DNA of 63,390 nt from positions 1 to 63,390 of the forward strand of contig NZ_LMDG01000013.1 of NCBI RefSeq assembly GCF_001426265.1, read 5' to 3'. The translations under genes were made by a program, and so were the position numbers. Under the pieces are notes generated by a model. That model ran no database searches, had not been told where the DNA came from, and saw only the letters and a list, made by a program, of their open reading frames with translations. Every line of letters begins with the position of its first letter. The first letter of the stretch is position 1. Positions 61,763 through 63,390 of the stretch are shown one piece after another. Source of the stretch: Rhizobium sp. Root1220 (GTDB taxonomy: Bacteria > Pseudomonadota > Alphaproteobacteria > Rhizobiales > Rhizobiaceae).

Positions 61763-62833
61763 ATGAGCGAAGCTGACGCATCCCCGATGAGCCCCGAAAC
61801 AGTGGCCGACCTTCCCCATCTTGCGGAAGTGTTGGACGATGACCGCTTCCGGCAATTCCTTGATCACGTTCCGTTCGGCGTTGCCGTCGCAGAACTCGCG
61901 CCGAGTGAGTTGATCATATACGTCAACATCGAGTTTGAGCGTTTGATGGGCGCCTCGGCCGAGCAGCTACAAGGAAAGCCTTGGTCCTCGCTGCCCCTAA
62001 TCCACTCTGTCAGTGGAGATCAAGATCTGGCAATTGCACTTTTAGCGGGCGAAGAATATCTCGGGTCTTTTGCGACATCGGCCGACCCGGAGCCACAGGC
62101 GATGATTGACGCCTGGTCGAATACGATTGTCGATGAAGCCGGCGTGCCCATCTTTCGGCTTGTCGCTATCGCGATCAGGAATGCCGGCCAGACTGAAACT
62201 GATCTAGCCAGCACCCTGGCAGAGAAGGACGTACTCCTGAGGGAGTTGCAACACAGGGTCAAAAACAATCTTCAGATGATCACGGCCCTCATCCGTATAG
62301 AAGCCCGGAACGCCCAATATCCCGACGACGGCGCGCGTTTTAACCGACTTGCAGGCAGGGTAGATGCGCTGACGATCCTTTACCGCTCTCTCTCCGATAC
62401 CAACGCGGCCGAAACCGTCGATCTCGGGACATATGTGAGCCAGATTGCCTCCGCGGTTATGGCCGCACACGCAGTTCAAGGTATTCGCCTTGATATGAAA
62501 GTCGACACATGGCCCGTCTCCGTCAATGTTGCGATGCCGGTAGGCTTGGTCGTCAACGAGTTGATGACCAATGCGCTCAAACACGCATTCAAGGGTCGTG
62601 AAGGCGGCGAGATTGTCTTGCGCTGCGTAGCGGATCATACCGGCTGCAGGATCTCCGTCTCGGACGACGGCGTCGGTCTCAGCAATCCGACCGACTGGCC
62701 GCGGCGCGGGAAACTCAGCGCAATGATCGTGCAATCGATCAAGCAGAACACAAAGGCGGCTGTGGAGGTGGAATCCACGCCGGGCACGGGAATGAAGGTG
62801 ACGATTGTGTTCGAGAAACAGGAAGCCATTTGA
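61763..62833 (+). CDS. PAS-HisKA_2 sensor histidine kinase
   Basis: 356 residues from ATG 61763 (the open frame begins 45 bp earlier without signal). PAS domain at about 35-150 (FLDHVPFGVAVAELAPSELI, IYVNIEFERLMGAS), HisKA_2 dimerisation helix with phospho-His in LLRELQHRVKNNLQMITALI, and an HATPase domain (GLVVNELMTNALKHAF, DDGVGL, GMKVTIVF). The LQHRVKNN box is that of the HisKA_2/HWE kinases common in alphaproteobacteria, which often feed the general stress response via PhyR. No PhyR or partner regulator is in the window. No membrane helix. Confidence 0.9.
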   Translation: MSEADASPMSPETVADLPHLAEVLDDDRFRQFLDHVPFGVAVAELAPSELIIYVNIEFERLMGASAEQLQGKPWSSLPLIHSVSGDQDLAIALLAGEEYLGSFATSADPEPQAMIDAWSNTIVDEAGVPIFRLVAIAIRNAGQTETDLASTLAEKDVLLRELQHRVKNNLQMITALIRIEARNAQYPDDGARFNRLAGRVDALTILYRSLSDTNAAETVDLGTYVSQIASAVMAAHAVQGIRLDMKVDTWPVSVNVAMPVGLVVNELMTNALKHAFKGREGGEIVLRCVADHTGCRISVSDDGVGLSNPTDWPRRGKLSAMIVQSIKQNTKAAVEVESTPGTGMKVTIVFEKQEAI

Positions 62834-63019
62834 GGCTACGCGACAGGGAGAATTTAAGAGGTCTGGTCACAGCGCGGGCAAGCTAGGTCGTGGCGGGCTT
62901 CGCAGTGGCGCGATCTAGCCAGCGCCGCTTTTAAGCTAACGAGGCCGACTCAGGCGCCGTCGGATTTCATCTTCGAAGCCCAGGGATAAACGATCGGCGC
63001 ATCATCCTGTCCGACGGAG

Positions 63020-63229
63020 GGTGTTGTCACATAAACGCGACGTCAGTGAATTTGGCATAGAGACGGTGGTATGAAGAGTTCTGCCGTCAGCTACAAGCGC
63101 CACCGTTTCCCGCAACAGATCATGAGGTGTTGTCACATAAACGCGACGTCAGTGAATTTGGCATAGAGACGGTGGTATGAAGAGTTCTGCCGTCAGCTAC
63201 AAGCGCCACCGTTTCCCGCAACAGATCAT
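63020..63229. repeat. 106-bp direct repeat covering the left end of the IS6 element
   Basis: 63020-63125 and 63126-63229 are near-exact copies of GGTGTTGTCACATAAACGCG... through the first 18 codons of the transposase. The first copy yields only a 32-codon dead frame (ATG 63071); the second continues into the transposase. Confidence 0.85.
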
Positions 63230-63390
63230 CTCGAATGCGGTCTGGCTATATTTTAGGTTTCCGCTGAGCTTACGCCTTGTCGAGGAAATGCTGCTGGAAC
63301 GCGGAATTGTCGTCTCATATGAAACGATCCGTCGATGGGGAAGGAAATTCGGGCCGGCCTACGCAAAGCAACTTCGTCGCAGACGACCCT
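63177..63390 (+). CDS. IS6-family transposase, partial (runs off the window)
   Basis: 71 codons visible from ATG 63177: SSAVSYKRHRFPQQIISNAV, WLYFRFPLSLRLVEEMLLER, GIVVSYETIRRWGRKFGPAY, AKQLRRRRP. This is the HTH and start of IS6/IS26-type transposases (CHRFP..II...VWLY.RF.LS.R.VEE.L..RGI.VS.ETIR.W..KFG), which insert by co-integrate formation. The DDE catalytic region lies beyond the end. Confidence 0.9.
   Translation, partial: MKSSAVSYKRHRFPQQIISNAVWLYFRFPLSLRLVEEMLLERGIVVSYETIRRWGRKFGPAYAKQLRRRRP

Noticed and set aside
1..63390. tRNA, rRNA or attachment-site genes that would define an island boundary
   Set aside because: I looked for T-loop and anticodon-arm patterns and found none I could support.

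Overview
The window reads as an accessory region of an alphaproteobacterium of the order Rhizobiales. The evidence is GC-rich coding sequence, a Porin_2-type outer-membrane porin, a FixJ-type response regulator, a HisKA_2/HWE-type sensor kinase, DUF982 and DUF6481 small proteins, and rhizobial IS3, IS630 and IS6 family elements. It is dominated by envelope, stress and two-component genes and contains no tRNA, rRNA or core housekeeping operon. Many genes are truncated or frameshifted, so it is either a decaying plasmid or island or an imperfect assembly.

Layout. 0-3.4 kb: a 109-bp tandem repeat holding a strong palindrome, a VIT1/CCC1-like remnant, and a DUF3300/DUF2950 secreted pair. 3.5-13.5 kb: mostly intact envelope genes (small membrane protein plus HlyD-type protein, AI-2E family transporter, OmpA-DUF2092 protein, K+ channel, carbonic anhydrase, DUF2254 protein, porin). 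14-20.3 kb: small secreted proteins (two near-identical basic peptides, an HdeA-like protein) around a decayed patch holding a UBP-type zinc finger, a phage terminase small subunit and a Na+/H+ antiporter. 20.4-26.6 kb: IS3 remnant, phospholipase D-family lipoprotein, truncated phospholipase D and rsgA fragments, IS630 element, LssY_C protein.

26.6-41.9 kb is the most coherent part, a sulfatase and two-component locus. It holds a sensor kinase with a periplasmic substrate-binding-like sensor, a FixJ-type regulator, a lone receiver, two secreted arylsulfatases, a formylglycine-generating enzyme (the enzyme class that activates sulfatases), a secreted HAD phosphatase, an OmpA protein, a cysteine-rich repeat protein, a beta-barrel protein and small membrane proteins. 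Intergenic sequences of this block share a palindromic motif, roughly ATATTGCCCTTAAGGGGA. It lies upstream of the kinase operon, the lone receiver and both sulfatases, and occurs as an inverted pair in the divergent OmpA-operon/phosphatase promoter. I propose one regulon in which the two-component system controls the sulfatases and their activating enzyme; this is inference from motif position.

42-52 kb holds small rhizobial proteins, a Fic protein, a complete IS3 element, a methyltransferase and several broken genes. 52-63.4 kb holds degraded hydrolase genes, Hsp20, DUF982, a large hybrid sensor kinase, a cold-shock protein with a long leader, small basic proteins, a HisKA_2 kinase and the start of an IS6 transposase that runs off the end.

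Caution: direct repeats of about 100 bp (periods 109, 149, 99, 99, 145 and 106) interrupt otherwise normal genes at six places. They look more like read-length assembly scars than biology. They matter for interpreting the first arylsulfatase, the DUF3300 gene, the GFA gene and both ends of the window.
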